Positions 8,675 through 15,225 of a DNA stretch of 30,850 nucleotides are shown here, piece by piece. The position numbers and the translations under genes were made by a program. The notes below the pieces were generated by a model. The model was given only the letters and a program-made list of their open reading frames with translations. It searched no databases and had not been told where the DNA came from. The DNA is from UJ101 sp047975265 (GTDB lineage Bacteria; Bacteroidota; Bacteroidia; Flavobacteriales; UJ101). The stretch's first letter is position 1. Each line of letters opens with the position of its first letter. Where the stretch lies: contig JBKEDE010000062.1 of assembly GCA_047975265.1 (NCBI GenBank), positions 1 to 30,850 of the forward strand, read 5' to 3'.

Positions 8675-9244
8675 TCAACCAAATTTACAAGTAATGACAA
8701 CCTTTTGACTTTTACAGAACCCTCTATTATGTGTATAAGATTTTAATAATTGATACTCCTTCAGCTTTTTAGTCCAATTGGTAATACTTTCCTCTGAAAC
8801 ATTCAAACGGCTTGTTGTATAGCTTCTTTTGGCAAAATATTCTCTTTCTCCTTTGCTAATGGAATTGTATTCTCCCCATAATAGTTTTGCCCCTGTGGGT
8901 AATTGCTTATGATTGTAGATTTGGTATGGTAAATAGATTTCACGTTTGTCAATAACATCAGTTTTCAAATGTCTGTGGGAAACGGTATAGCTATTTCCAT
9001 TCTTTTTGATAAATCCTTTGTTTGAAAGATTCTTTTGGGAGTACGAAACAATATTGGGGTGTAGGTGAAATAATTCCCCAATTTGTATATTGGTTAGAAA
9101 GGTTTTTCCTAATTTGAAATCAAACGTATAATGTAATCCCAGTATCAGTTTTTCATTAAGTGATAATTCTTTGTTAGAAAGTATACTTGCAGGAATCTTC
9201 ACAATAAGTTGTGTATTTCCATTAGAGTGTGGATTGTTATGCAT
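8675..9244 (-). CDS. Double winged-helix protein, probable replication initiator
   Basis: The 189-aa protein (start MHNNPHSNGN, preceded by CTAAAAACAAATAAG) has two winged-helix-like segments. One runs over about residues 20-80 (LSLNEKLILGLHY ... LTNIQIGELFHLHPNIVSYS ... GFIKKNGNSYTV). The other covers about 115-189 (LPTGAKLLWGEY ... SRLNVSEESITNWTKKLKEY). Tandem winged helices are the fold of iteron-binding plasmid initiators. About 90 bp upstream lies an array of six repeats with 22-bp spacing (9337-9494), the classic partner of such proteins. The initiator role is inferred from these two facts together. A transcription factor that autoregulates through the repeats is the alternative. A longer reading frame to 9325 exists but lacks a good leader. 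Confidence 0.6.
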   Translation of the reverse strand: MHNNPHSNGNTQLIVKIPASILSNKELSLNEKLILGLHYTFDFKLGKTFLTNIQIGELFHLHPNIVSYSQKNLSNKGFIKKNGNSYTVSHRHLKTDVIDKREIYLPYQIYNHKQLPTGAKLLWGEYNSISKGEREYFAKRSYTTSRLNVSEESITNWTKKLKEYQLLKSYTHNRGFCKSQKVVITCKFG

Positions 9245-9336
9245 CTTATTTGTTTTTAGAAAAAGGAAGTAGTCTACCCAAAAACGACGCTTCCTTTTTT
9301 GATTTAATACTGTAACTATCATCAAAAAAATCCAAT

Positions 9337-9494
9337 CACCAATTTTGCATTTCTAATCTGACAGCTTATGATAATTGAACATTTAAAAACACCATTTTTG
9401 CATTCCATTATCACCAATCTTGCACTCCTATATCCCCAAATTTGCATTTCATTTACACCAAAAATGCATTTCTAGACCACCAATTTTGCACTTA
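9337..9494. repeat. Iteron array, candidate replication origin
   Basis: Six direct repeats match the consensus CACCAATTTTGCATTTC. They begin at 9337, 9390, 9412, 9434, 9456 and 9478. The last five are spaced exactly 22 bp apart, two helical turns, so a bound protein would sit on one face. The core TGCA(T/C)T is in all six. The array lies upstream of the double winged-helix gene (start 9244). Arrays of this form are the hallmark of theta-type plasmid origins. Confidence 0.78.
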
Positions 9495-9550
9495 TAATTA
9501 AACACCTAATCAACTACTTAACTAACAAAGAGAATTAAAGAAGAGAATAG

Positions 9551-9610
9551 GCGAATGCCTTGTTGGAACGACTTCGTCATCCAACGGCCAGGCATCCGCT
9601 TTTCTTTTTT
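9551..9610 (+). terminator. Strong hairpin followed by a T-run on the plus strand
   Basis: GCGAATGCCT (9551-9560) pairs with AGGCATCCGC (9590-9599) with one wobble. An inner GTTGGA/TCCAAC stem is nested inside, and TTTTCTTTTTT follows (9600-9610). No plus-strand gene precedes it, so it would stop a transcript that crosses the iterons. It could instead shield the origin from read-through or be an origin-associated hairpin. Confidence 0.55.
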
Positions 9611-9714
9611 AAAAATTACTTTTTACTGTTTAATCTCGTTTTTAATGCTTTACGACGTTTGTCATAAATAAACCGCTGTAGAGCTTCCAATTTGGAATAA
9701 TTGTAATCACTCAA

Positions 9715-10089
9715 CTAGATAGGAGCAATCTGTTTCATTTGTTCAATAGCTTCTTTACCTCGATATTTCTTGGCAAACTGTAAACCACACCATGTATATA
9801 TTTCTGTCCATTCGTGCGAAAGTGGTCCTTCTAAAGAGGCGGTGGATAGGTATAATACGGTTTCACATATTGTAGCTTTTTCTTCTTTCAGCATCAAACT
9901 AATTAGCCGTTCAGGGATTACTTTTTCCAATACATCTTTTGGTAAGGTATCTGCCCAAAGAGAAGAAAATGTAATAATTGGATTTCTCAGGCAGTCCATC
10001 AAATCGAAAGTAAAGGTATCGAGTTGTTTGGAAGTCAGTTTTGGTTGAATGCCTAAATCTAACTGAAATTGTTGCGGTTTATTCTTCAT
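9715..10089 (-). CDS. Unknown protein (124 aa)
   Basis: I do not recognise a family. The protein is soluble, without signal peptide or membrane segment, and its C-terminal half is largely helical in character (ISLMLKEEKATICETVLYL ... EQMKQIAPI). It starts 10 bp after the stop of the 150-aa HTH-like gene, so the two are probably one operon. Their place beside the iteron region suggests a part in maintenance or replication control, but only position supports that. Confidence 0.6.
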   Translation of the reverse strand: MKNKPQQFQLDLGIQPKLTSKQLDTFTFDLMDCLRNPIITFSSLWADTLPKDVLEKVIPERLISLMLKEEKATICETVLYLSTASLEGPLSHEWTEIYTWCGLQFAKKYRGKEAIEQMKQIAPI

Positions 10090-10099
10090 ATCAAGCAGT

Positions 10100-10552
10100 T
10101 TAATAATCAGAAGCCAGCATCAGCGTACAGTAATTGTCTTCAGCGCTATAATTACCACTTTCAATCATTTTTTTACTGAGATTACAGATAAAGAACAGTT
10201 TACAGTCCTGTTCAATCGAATAAAAAACTTGTAGATAGTCTATGCCTTTGTGTTGTTCAACAAGTTGCTGAGTGAAAGCATAGATTTCTTGAATTTCGTC
10301 TGAGGTCAATACACTTTTGGCGTTTGCAGTAATGAAGAACTTACCATTAAAATGGTAATCGCCTTCTTGTTCCTGTAGTTTGTATTCTAAAGGGGTAGCA
10401 AATGTGAATCGGCTAATCAAGTATCCTAGTTCTTTTTTGGAGTAGCTGAGGTGTTTGGCGATATCTGTATTGGTGTAGTGGAGTTTCTTTAGCTCCAAAT
10501 ATGCCTGATAATCTGCAACCTGCTTTTGGTTCTCGTTTTCTTGTAAATCCAT
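10100..10552 (-). CDS. Unknown protein (150 aa) with an HTH-like N-terminal segment
   Basis: Residues 28-50 (YTNTDIAKHLSYSKKELGYLISR) read like a helix-turn-helix, which suggests DNA binding. The remainder (about 55-150) matches nothing I know. It is followed after 10 bp by the 124-aa gene and is probably co-transcribed with it. The upstream intergenic region (10553-10779) contains a perfect 9-bp inverted repeat that could be an operator. Confidence 0.6.
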   Translation of the reverse strand: MDLQENENQKQVADYQAYLELKKLHYTNTDIAKHLSYSKKELGYLISRFTFATPLEYKLQEQEGDYHFNGKFFITANAKSVLTSDEIQEIYAFTQQLVEQHKGIDYLQVFYSIEQDCKLFFICNLSKKMIESGNYSAEDNYCTLMLASDY

Positions 10553-10632
10553 TGTGAAAAGTTTTGATAACCTTCCACCTTTTTATCCGAAAAAGATAGC
10601 TGTTGCATATCTTTTTTGAAGTGCAGGACTTT

Positions 10633-10659
10633 ATAACCTCTGTACAGAGTAGAGGTTAT
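10633..10659. repeat. Perfect 9-bp inverted repeat upstream of the 150-aa gene
   Basis: ATAACCTCT (10633-10641) and AGAGGTTAT (10651-10659) flank a 9-nt centre. There is no T-run on either side, so an operator is likelier than a terminator. It is about 80 bp upstream of the start at 10552. Confidence 0.45.
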
Positions 10660-10779
10660 GTCGTATTTCTTTAGTACGCTGTTGTTTAAAATGGCTGTAA
10701 TTAACCAATAGCAGAAGTTTCTTTGAGTGCCTTCCTCTTTAATAAAAAGACACTGAAAGTAAACTTTTTAATAATGTAG

Positions 10780-11541
10780 TTATTTTATAACAACTATTTG
10801 ATGAGTTATTGAATACAAATCCATTTTATAACCGTAGGCATTTTTTTCAGGAATGCCATAACAGTAAATCAATTTATTAGAAATAGAATCTAATTTTTTC
10901 TCATTCTTTTCTTTATAAGAAGCAGGAATAAACAAATCAAACCTGTTTGTATTACCATATCTCCCACCAAAAGTCATTGGCACTTTTATATTGTTGCCTA
11001 CATCTATAGGTTTAGAAGTAAACGCTTTTAAGATGCATACAAAACTTTCGTTACCTTGGTTTAATTTTTCAATAATTGAATCCTGTCTTAAAATTAAATC
11101 ATGAAGTCTAACAGTTTTTTTATCTTCTGTACGTACAACAATAGTTTTTAATTCTTCATCGGTGAGAGAAACCAAAGCACTCAAGAATTTTTTGCTTCTT
11201 TTACCAAAATATCTTTTCCTAGCTCTTCTAATTTTGTTTAATGAATCAAGCTTATTTAGTCTTTCAGCTCTTGGAAGAATGGTAGAAACTATGGATTTGA
11301 CTTCATCACTTTGCTCTCTATATAGTATGTCTACTTTTAAAATCTCACAGCCATCTAAATGCTTAATTTTTGGCCAATTTTTAAAGTGAGGGTCTTTATG
11401 GTTAATTCCTCTATTATATTGAACTTTTACACCACACTCAGGACATTTGAACAATTCTTTATCAAACATCTCGTAATTATCATCAACTTCAAAGGCATCA
11501 ATGTTTTCACCCTTATGTTCAGCTAAATTTATTCGAGCCAT
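10780..11541 (-). CDS. CoiA-like zinc-finger protein (253 aa) of unknown function
   Basis: The N-terminal region carries CPECG (C33, C36), then a basic RG-containing stretch, H52-F53 and H61 with C65. This resembles the N-terminal zinc-binding segment of CoiA-like proteins (CPxCG ... HFxH ... GC). The middle is rich in Lys and Arg (RRARKRYFGKRSKKF, about 105-119), and the C-terminal part is a mixed domain I do not recognise. I do not see a clear nuclease motif. It is preceded by an 11546-11845 gene only 4 bp away, and the two almost certainly form an operon. CoiA itself acts in DNA uptake, but such zinc segments also occur in mobile-element and defence proteins. The zinc-finger reading is supported by motif; the function is open. 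Confidence 0.6.
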   Translation of the reverse strand: MARINLAEHKGENIDAFEVDDNYEMFDKELFKCPECGVKVQYNRGINHKDPHFKNWPKIKHLDGCEILKVDILYREQSDEVKSIVSTILPRAERLNKLDSLNKIRRARKRYFGKRSKKFLSALVSLTDEELKTIVVRTEDKKTVRLHDLILRQDSIIEKLNQGNESFVCILKAFTSKPIDVGNNIKVPMTFGGRYGNTNRFDLFIPASYKEKNEKKLDSISNKLIYCYGIPEKNAYGYKMDLYSITHQIVVIK

Positions 11542-11545
11542 GTCT

Positions 11546-11845
11546 CTATTTTAAATCTAACCGTTGTTTACACAATTTAATTTCTTTTTCTGTAAAAAGT
11601 GATTCATACTTTGGTTGAACCACAAGATATTCAATAGATAAATCTGTTCTTTTTTCCAAAAGAAGCCTAGTAAATCCTTCTGTGTTTTCTGGTTTAGATA
11701 TTAATTTTCTAGAAGCGTGATAAAAACCTTCTTCATTAGCCATTCTTATAAGCAGAGTCGGACGGTATTGTATTTCTTCTATGGACTGTTTAACCATTTT
11801 TGCAAGTTCATTATTGAATTTGTCAATCAATTCTTGAGAAACCAT
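11546..11845 (-). CDS. Small protein (99 aa) with a widespread RPT...EGF...LFT domain
   Basis: The pattern YRPTLLIRMANEEG, then SRKLI, EGFTRLLLEKRTDLSIEYLV and YESLFTEKEIKLCKQRL matches a short helical domain I know from many bacterial proteins. There it reads roughly RPT.F..M....G...A.RLL....SEGF..LWE..RLDLSVEALV..P.....LFT..E...A..RL. It occurs both alone and fused to other domains, often in genomic islands, and its function is not established to my knowledge. Here it stands alone, 4 bp upstream of the CoiA-like gene and therefore probably works with it. The 259-bp region upstream carries hairpin repeats (11925-12066). Confidence 0.65.
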   Translation of the reverse strand: MVSQELIDKFNNELAKMVKQSIEEIQYRPTLLIRMANEEGFYHASRKLISKPENTEGFTRLLLEKRTDLSIEYLVVQPKYESLFTEKEIKLCKQRLDLK

Positions 11846-11924
11846 AATAAGTACAATCTTTATGGTTACTAAAATATAAAAAATGTGAGAATATTATGTT
11901 TAAAATGTCTGATTTAATCAATTT

Positions 11925-12066
11925 CCTCGAGGCAGAGCCATCGAGGTATCCAAAGGTAAGTTTATTTTTCATTGATAAAAACCTTAGGTTTTCAAACTTT
12001 CCTCTTTACCCACGACGCAGAGCGTCGGGGAATTCAGTAGATTAAAGATCCGCATCAATCTTTAAT
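11925..12066. repeat. Cluster of small hairpins sharing a GCAGAGC core (REP-like)
   Basis: Two palindromes have unrelated arms but the same GCAGAGC centre: CCTCGA/TCGAGG (11925-11946) and CGACGC/GCGTCG (12013-12027, with CCC/GGG beyond). A third, ATTAAAGAT/ATCTTTAAT (12041-12066), follows. They lie in the gap between the 99-aa gene and the secreted protein. The form resembles REP-type intergenic repeats. There is no long T-run, so simple terminators are less likely. Confidence 0.5.
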
Positions 12067-12104
12067 AACATTCATAGTAATATACTTTAAAACATAGTTA
12101 TAAA

Positions 12105-13082
12105 TTACACTCCATTATATGAAATATGTACTTGAATGGTATTGTTTGGTTTTTGCTCAACTCTAATATAATTACCTTCTGAATTGTCCTTATAGAAACT
12201 TTTAATTTCAGCTGTTTTTTGGTTTTCCTTAAAACTCTGTCGCATTATAGTATAGCTATTATCATCCTTCGAGTCAATATGCTTTTGTTCTTCTAAAACA
12301 TCAGTTTTAAAAGTAAGGTTATAGCTTTTCAAAACTATTTTTAGTACTTCAGTATATGGAATACTTCTAAATGTAGCATAATAAAAACCGTCTAAGCCTT
12401 CTTCGGGTAAAAAGTCAAATGCTATTTCTTCATCATTTTTGCAATATATTATCTGATATGAAGTGGTTTCATAGTCAAGTTCGGCATCAAAAGAATTTAC
12501 ATTGAGTGATTTAACCGTTTGTTGTTGACAAACTGTATAGTTGTTTGATAAATATTGTTGCAATGGGTTTATGTATTCTTCCTCAATTTCAACATTTTCT
12601 ACTTGTTCATTTTGAATGGGATATACGGTAAAATTATTCTTTTGCATCGGTTCTCTAATATTTACAGACCAATACAAAATGTGAACACCATAATTGGAAA
12701 TTGCATTATCGGTTTCTCCTACATAGGCATTTCCCTTACAAAGTTCGCTTAGTTTAATAGTCGATTCAATAACAAAGTTCATTGGTTGTAAATACAAGCT
12801 TCCTCTTCCTTCATAAATATAGATGGTCTGTCTGGCAAAATCGATGGTTTTGGTGTACTTAACTTTTGCCTGCATAAAATCTTGATCGGTTAACTTTATT
12901 TCGACTACATAATTTCCGTCTTCAAGATTAAGAAATACACTTTTGTAGTCCATTTTCACTACTTGGTTTCCTGTAAACTTAGGTTGCTTTATATAATACG
13001 ATTGGTATTCTGTTCGCTGTTTAACTTGGCTAAAAAGTGAGTGGAAAAACAATAATGAAAGTATCGTGAAAAAGTATTTCAT
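12105..13082 (-). CDS. Secreted protein of unknown function (325 aa)
   Basis: The first 19 residues (MKYFFTILSLLFFHSLFSQ) are a typical flavobacterial signal peptide. There is no lipobox cysteine, so it is probably periplasmic or exported rather than lipid-anchored. The mature part is rich in Tyr, Asn and aromatic-hydrophobic alternation, suggestive of beta structure. I recognise no domain and no C-terminal type IX sorting signature. It is flanked by two unusual structured intergenic regions and appears monocistronic. In this element it looks like accessory cargo. Confidence 0.7.
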   Translation of the reverse strand: MKYFFTILSLLFFHSLFSQVKQRTEYQSYYIKQPKFTGNQVVKMDYKSVFLNLEDGNYVVEIKLTDQDFMQAKVKYTKTIDFARQTIYIYEGRGSLYLQPMNFVIESTIKLSELCKGNAYVGETDNAISNYGVHILYWSVNIREPMQKNNFTVYPIQNEQVENVEIEEEYINPLQQYLSNNYTVCQQQTVKSLNVNSFDAELDYETTSYQIIYCKNDEEIAFDFLPEEGLDGFYYATFRSIPYTEVLKIVLKSYNLTFKTDVLEEQKHIDSKDDNSYTIMRQSFKENQKTAEIKSFYKDNSEGNYIRVEQKPNNTIQVHISYNGV

Positions 13083-13139
13083 CTGATAGATATTTTTATC
13101 CCTATCAGTTCCAAATAGAAAAGTTGTTACAATAAAAAA

Positions 13140-13292
13140 GCGTGGAACTGTAGCTTACCGCAACTGAGGTATCGCCAAACACCCACACCACAAATAAACC
13201 AAGCCCACGCCAAAGCGTGAGCGGTAGTCTATTAACATCGTGGTGTTATAAAAATTGGCGATTTTCAGTTACACGATTAATAGCTAACGCTA
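13140..13292. ncRNA. Highly structured intergenic region, possible ncRNA or repeat element
   Basis: The stretch is richer in G+C than its surroundings and full of pairings: GCGTGG 13140-13145 with CCACGC 13205-13210; TACCGC 13156-13161 with GCGGTA 13221-13226; ATCGCCAA 13171-13178 with TTGGCGAT 13255-13262; ACACC 13179-13183 with GGTGT 13242-13246; CACGC/GCGTG 13206-13219; CTATTAA..TCGTG 13229-13242 with CACGATTAATAG 13272-13283. Several stems interleave, so either pseudoknots or alternative folds exist. On the minus strand the region ends in CCACGC followed by six T, like a transcript end. Strand and function are not proven. Confidence 0.45.
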
Positions 13293-13331
13293 TATTTTAA
13301 TACAATATGTTTCTGTCGATAAAATTACGAT

Positions 13332-13730
13332 TTATTTTTTATCATCAACTTTAATTCCTTTAGATTTTAAGTATTCCCTACCGTTTTCATATTTACTGAA
13401 CTTGTCAATACAGTTTTGTAATAATCCATCTGAGGATAACCATTTCAAAGCTTCTACATCTTCAATAATAATTGCTTCTAAGGTTTTATGACATAGATTA
13501 ACTTCTATCAGCTTCATCAATCCTATAGACGATTCCTTTTTACTTAAATAGCTTTCAAAAAGGTTAAGTTTATCTTTGTCATTGGTTAATGCATTCCACT
13601 TGGGCTTTAATCGCTTAGGATGATACACGCCTTTCGTCCCCATATTTTGAATACGGTTATCAATTAACTTAATTAATTGCTTTTTGGTTAGTTTGTTAGA
13701 GGATTCAACCTCTGTTTTTGTTTGTGTCAT
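13332..13730 (-). CDS. Unknown protein (132 aa)
   Basis: This is a small, Lys-rich soluble protein with no signal peptide or recognisable motif. It contains the stretch LTKKQLIKLIDNRIQNMGTK near the N-terminus and a helical C-terminal half. It follows the integrase after about 125 bp. Its stop lies just before the structured region 13140-13292. I cannot assign a role; regulatory and accessory functions are both possible. Confidence 0.55.
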   Translation of the reverse strand: MTQTKTEVESSNKLTKKQLIKLIDNRIQNMGTKGVYHPKRLKPKWNALTNDKDKLNLFESYLSKKESSIGLMKLIEVNLCHKTLEAIIIEDVEALKWLSSDGLLQNCIDKFSKYENGREYLKSKGIKVDDKK

Positions 13731-13803
13731 AACGCATCTATTTTACAGTTTGAATTTGTTTACTATGTAAGCACCCCGACTTTTTTAAAGGTCGCTTTAT
13801 AAG

Positions 13804-13862
13804 GTTAGTATAGGGATTTTTGTTTATGTCACTTATAAACATACCAAAGGCTTGATACTAAC
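13804..13862. repeat. Nested inverted repeats overlapping the integrase stop codon
   Basis: GTTAGTAT (13804-13811) and ATACTAAC (13855-13862) form a perfect 8-bp inverted repeat that includes the integrase stop. A second one, TGTTTAT/ATAAACA (13821-13827 and 13835-13841), is nested inside. There is no T-run on the minus side, so this may be a protein-binding or recombination-related site rather than a simple terminator. Confidence 0.4.
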
Positions 13863-15111
13863 TTTTGGTACTCTCGTTTAAATATTTTAATAATAAAGCT
13901 GCATTCTCTTCCTGAGATATTTTGATATAGGTTGAAAAAGCACGTTCCGTTTTATGTCCTGTTATTTGCATAATAACGCGAGATGGAACGCCTCTTTTAA
14001 ACATATTGGTAGCAAACGATCGTCTTGCAGTATGGGTAGAAATAAGCTCGTATTTTTTATAGACTTGCTCAATTCTATTTCTACCTTGATTTCTAATTTT
14101 TAGAACATCATCATTAATTTTGGCTCGTTTACCGATGTCTTTTAAGTATTTGTTCATTGTTTGGTTGCCTATTGCCTTTGGCATCCGTTCTGTGGTATTC
14201 TTATATTTTTCAATAATATTTTTTACAGGATCTAATAATGGAATAGTTACCCAATGGTCTGTTTTTAAAGTTTTAATTCGCAAATTATCGCCCATTATAT
14301 GTTCACTTTTTATTTGAGTAAAATCACTAAAGCGAAGTCCTGTATAGCACCCAACAATAAATAAATCACGGACTTGGTCTAATTTTTTGCGTTTAGATAA
14401 GTCCAGCTCAATAATGCGTTGCAATTCATCCTCACTTAGATAAATATTGTTGACATCTTCTTTTAATGTTTTAAAGTTTTTGTGTTTGTAGTGTGTATAC
14501 ACATTATATCCTTTGTCGGTGGCATCATTCAATATCGCTTTTAAAATTTTAATAACACGCCCAAATCCATTATTGGTAAAGCCTTGTATTTCGGTATAAT
14601 ACTCTAAAAAGTCATAATAAAAATCTAAGTCTATATTATGCCAATCTAAATTTACTCGGGCATATTTTTCATATTGATGTAATTTATTCAAAGCAGTACG
14701 ATAGGTTTTTACTGTTCCTAAGGTTTTATGCTTTTTACTGTCTTCCAAAAATTTTTCGGCAAATTCAAAAAAAGTATATTGAGTCATCTTTTGCTTTTCC
14801 TCCTTGTTTTTTTGATACTTTTCTTTTACCAGTTGAATAGTTGGGTCTATGCCTTCAATCATTAATCCATTTATAATATCTTCTACCTTTTGATAGATAG
14901 TTTTGATGTAGATATTGAAGCGGTCATTTCCAGGGTAGCTGCGTTTAACACATTGACGTTTGCCATCCCAATAATTTTCATCAATATTTTTATGAGTGGT
15001 AAAATAAGTAACACGTTTTTTGTGTGTATACCGAAGCATCAACATTGACTTTGGATCTTTATTTCTCTTCTGATGTTGCGATTTACTGAGTACAAATTTT
15101 AAAGTTGCCAT
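13858..15111 (-). CDS. Tyrosine recombinase / integrase
   Basis: This enzyme probably integrates and excises the element at the tRNA attachment site. The 417 aa comprise an N-terminal arm-binding domain (about 1-100), a SAM-like core-binding domain (about 110-205) and a catalytic domain with TGLR (R260), HTAR (H360, R363), TGH (H386) and the nucleophile Y395. The full R-H-R-H-Y set is intact. Length and order match integrases of Bacteroidota mobile elements. It is the last gene of the replication run, 114 bp after the 301-aa gene, and lies in the middle of the element instead of next to an end. That place is unusual for integrases that use tRNA genes. Co-transcription with the replication genes would link excision to copying. 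Confidence 0.95.
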   Translation of the reverse strand: MATLKFVLSKSQHQKRNKDPKSMLMLRYTHKKRVTYFTTHKNIDENYWDGKRQCVKRSYPGNDRFNIYIKTIYQKVEDIINGLMIEGIDPTIQLVKEKYQKNKEEKQKMTQYTFFEFAEKFLEDSKKHKTLGTVKTYRTALNKLHQYEKYARVNLDWHNIDLDFYYDFLEYYTEIQGFTNNGFGRVIKILKAILNDATDKGYNVYTHYKHKNFKTLKEDVNNIYLSEDELQRIIELDLSKRKKLDQVRDLFIVGCYTGLRFSDFTQIKSEHIMGDNLRIKTLKTDHWVTIPLLDPVKNIIEKYKNTTERMPKAIGNQTMNKYLKDIGKRAKINDDVLKIRNQGRNRIEQVYKKYELISTHTARRSFATNMFKRGVPSRVIMQITGHKTERAFSTYIKISQEENAALLLKYLNESTKS

Positions 15112-15225
15112 GATTTCTTATTTGTTTTATCTGTTAATTGCCTATGAAGGCTTTTCAAAAGGTAACCTTCTACCATTTTTTAGTGGAAGGGGCCTAATTT
15201 TGATAGTATTTGGTTATCTTTTTAG

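Larger units (their letters stand above)
9245..9714. other. Non-coding origin region between the initiator and a 124-aa gene
   Basis: I see no gene in these 470 bases. They hold the initiator's leader, six iterons (9337-9494), an AT-rich stretch, the large hairpin (9551-9599) with its T-run, and about 100 bp of unremarkable sequence before the stop of the next gene at 9715. Confidence 0.6.

Noticed and set aside
9337..9494. Evenly spaced repeats as a CRISPR array
   Set aside because: Units are about 17 bp with only 5-bp gaps and a 22-bp period. There is no room for spacers and no cas genes are present; iterons fit much better.
9551..9599. Hairpin with GTTGGA/TCCAAC as an integron attC site
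   Set aside because: The required GTTRRRY/RYYYAAC pair is not met on either strand, and no IntI-type integrase is present. The following T-run points to a terminator.
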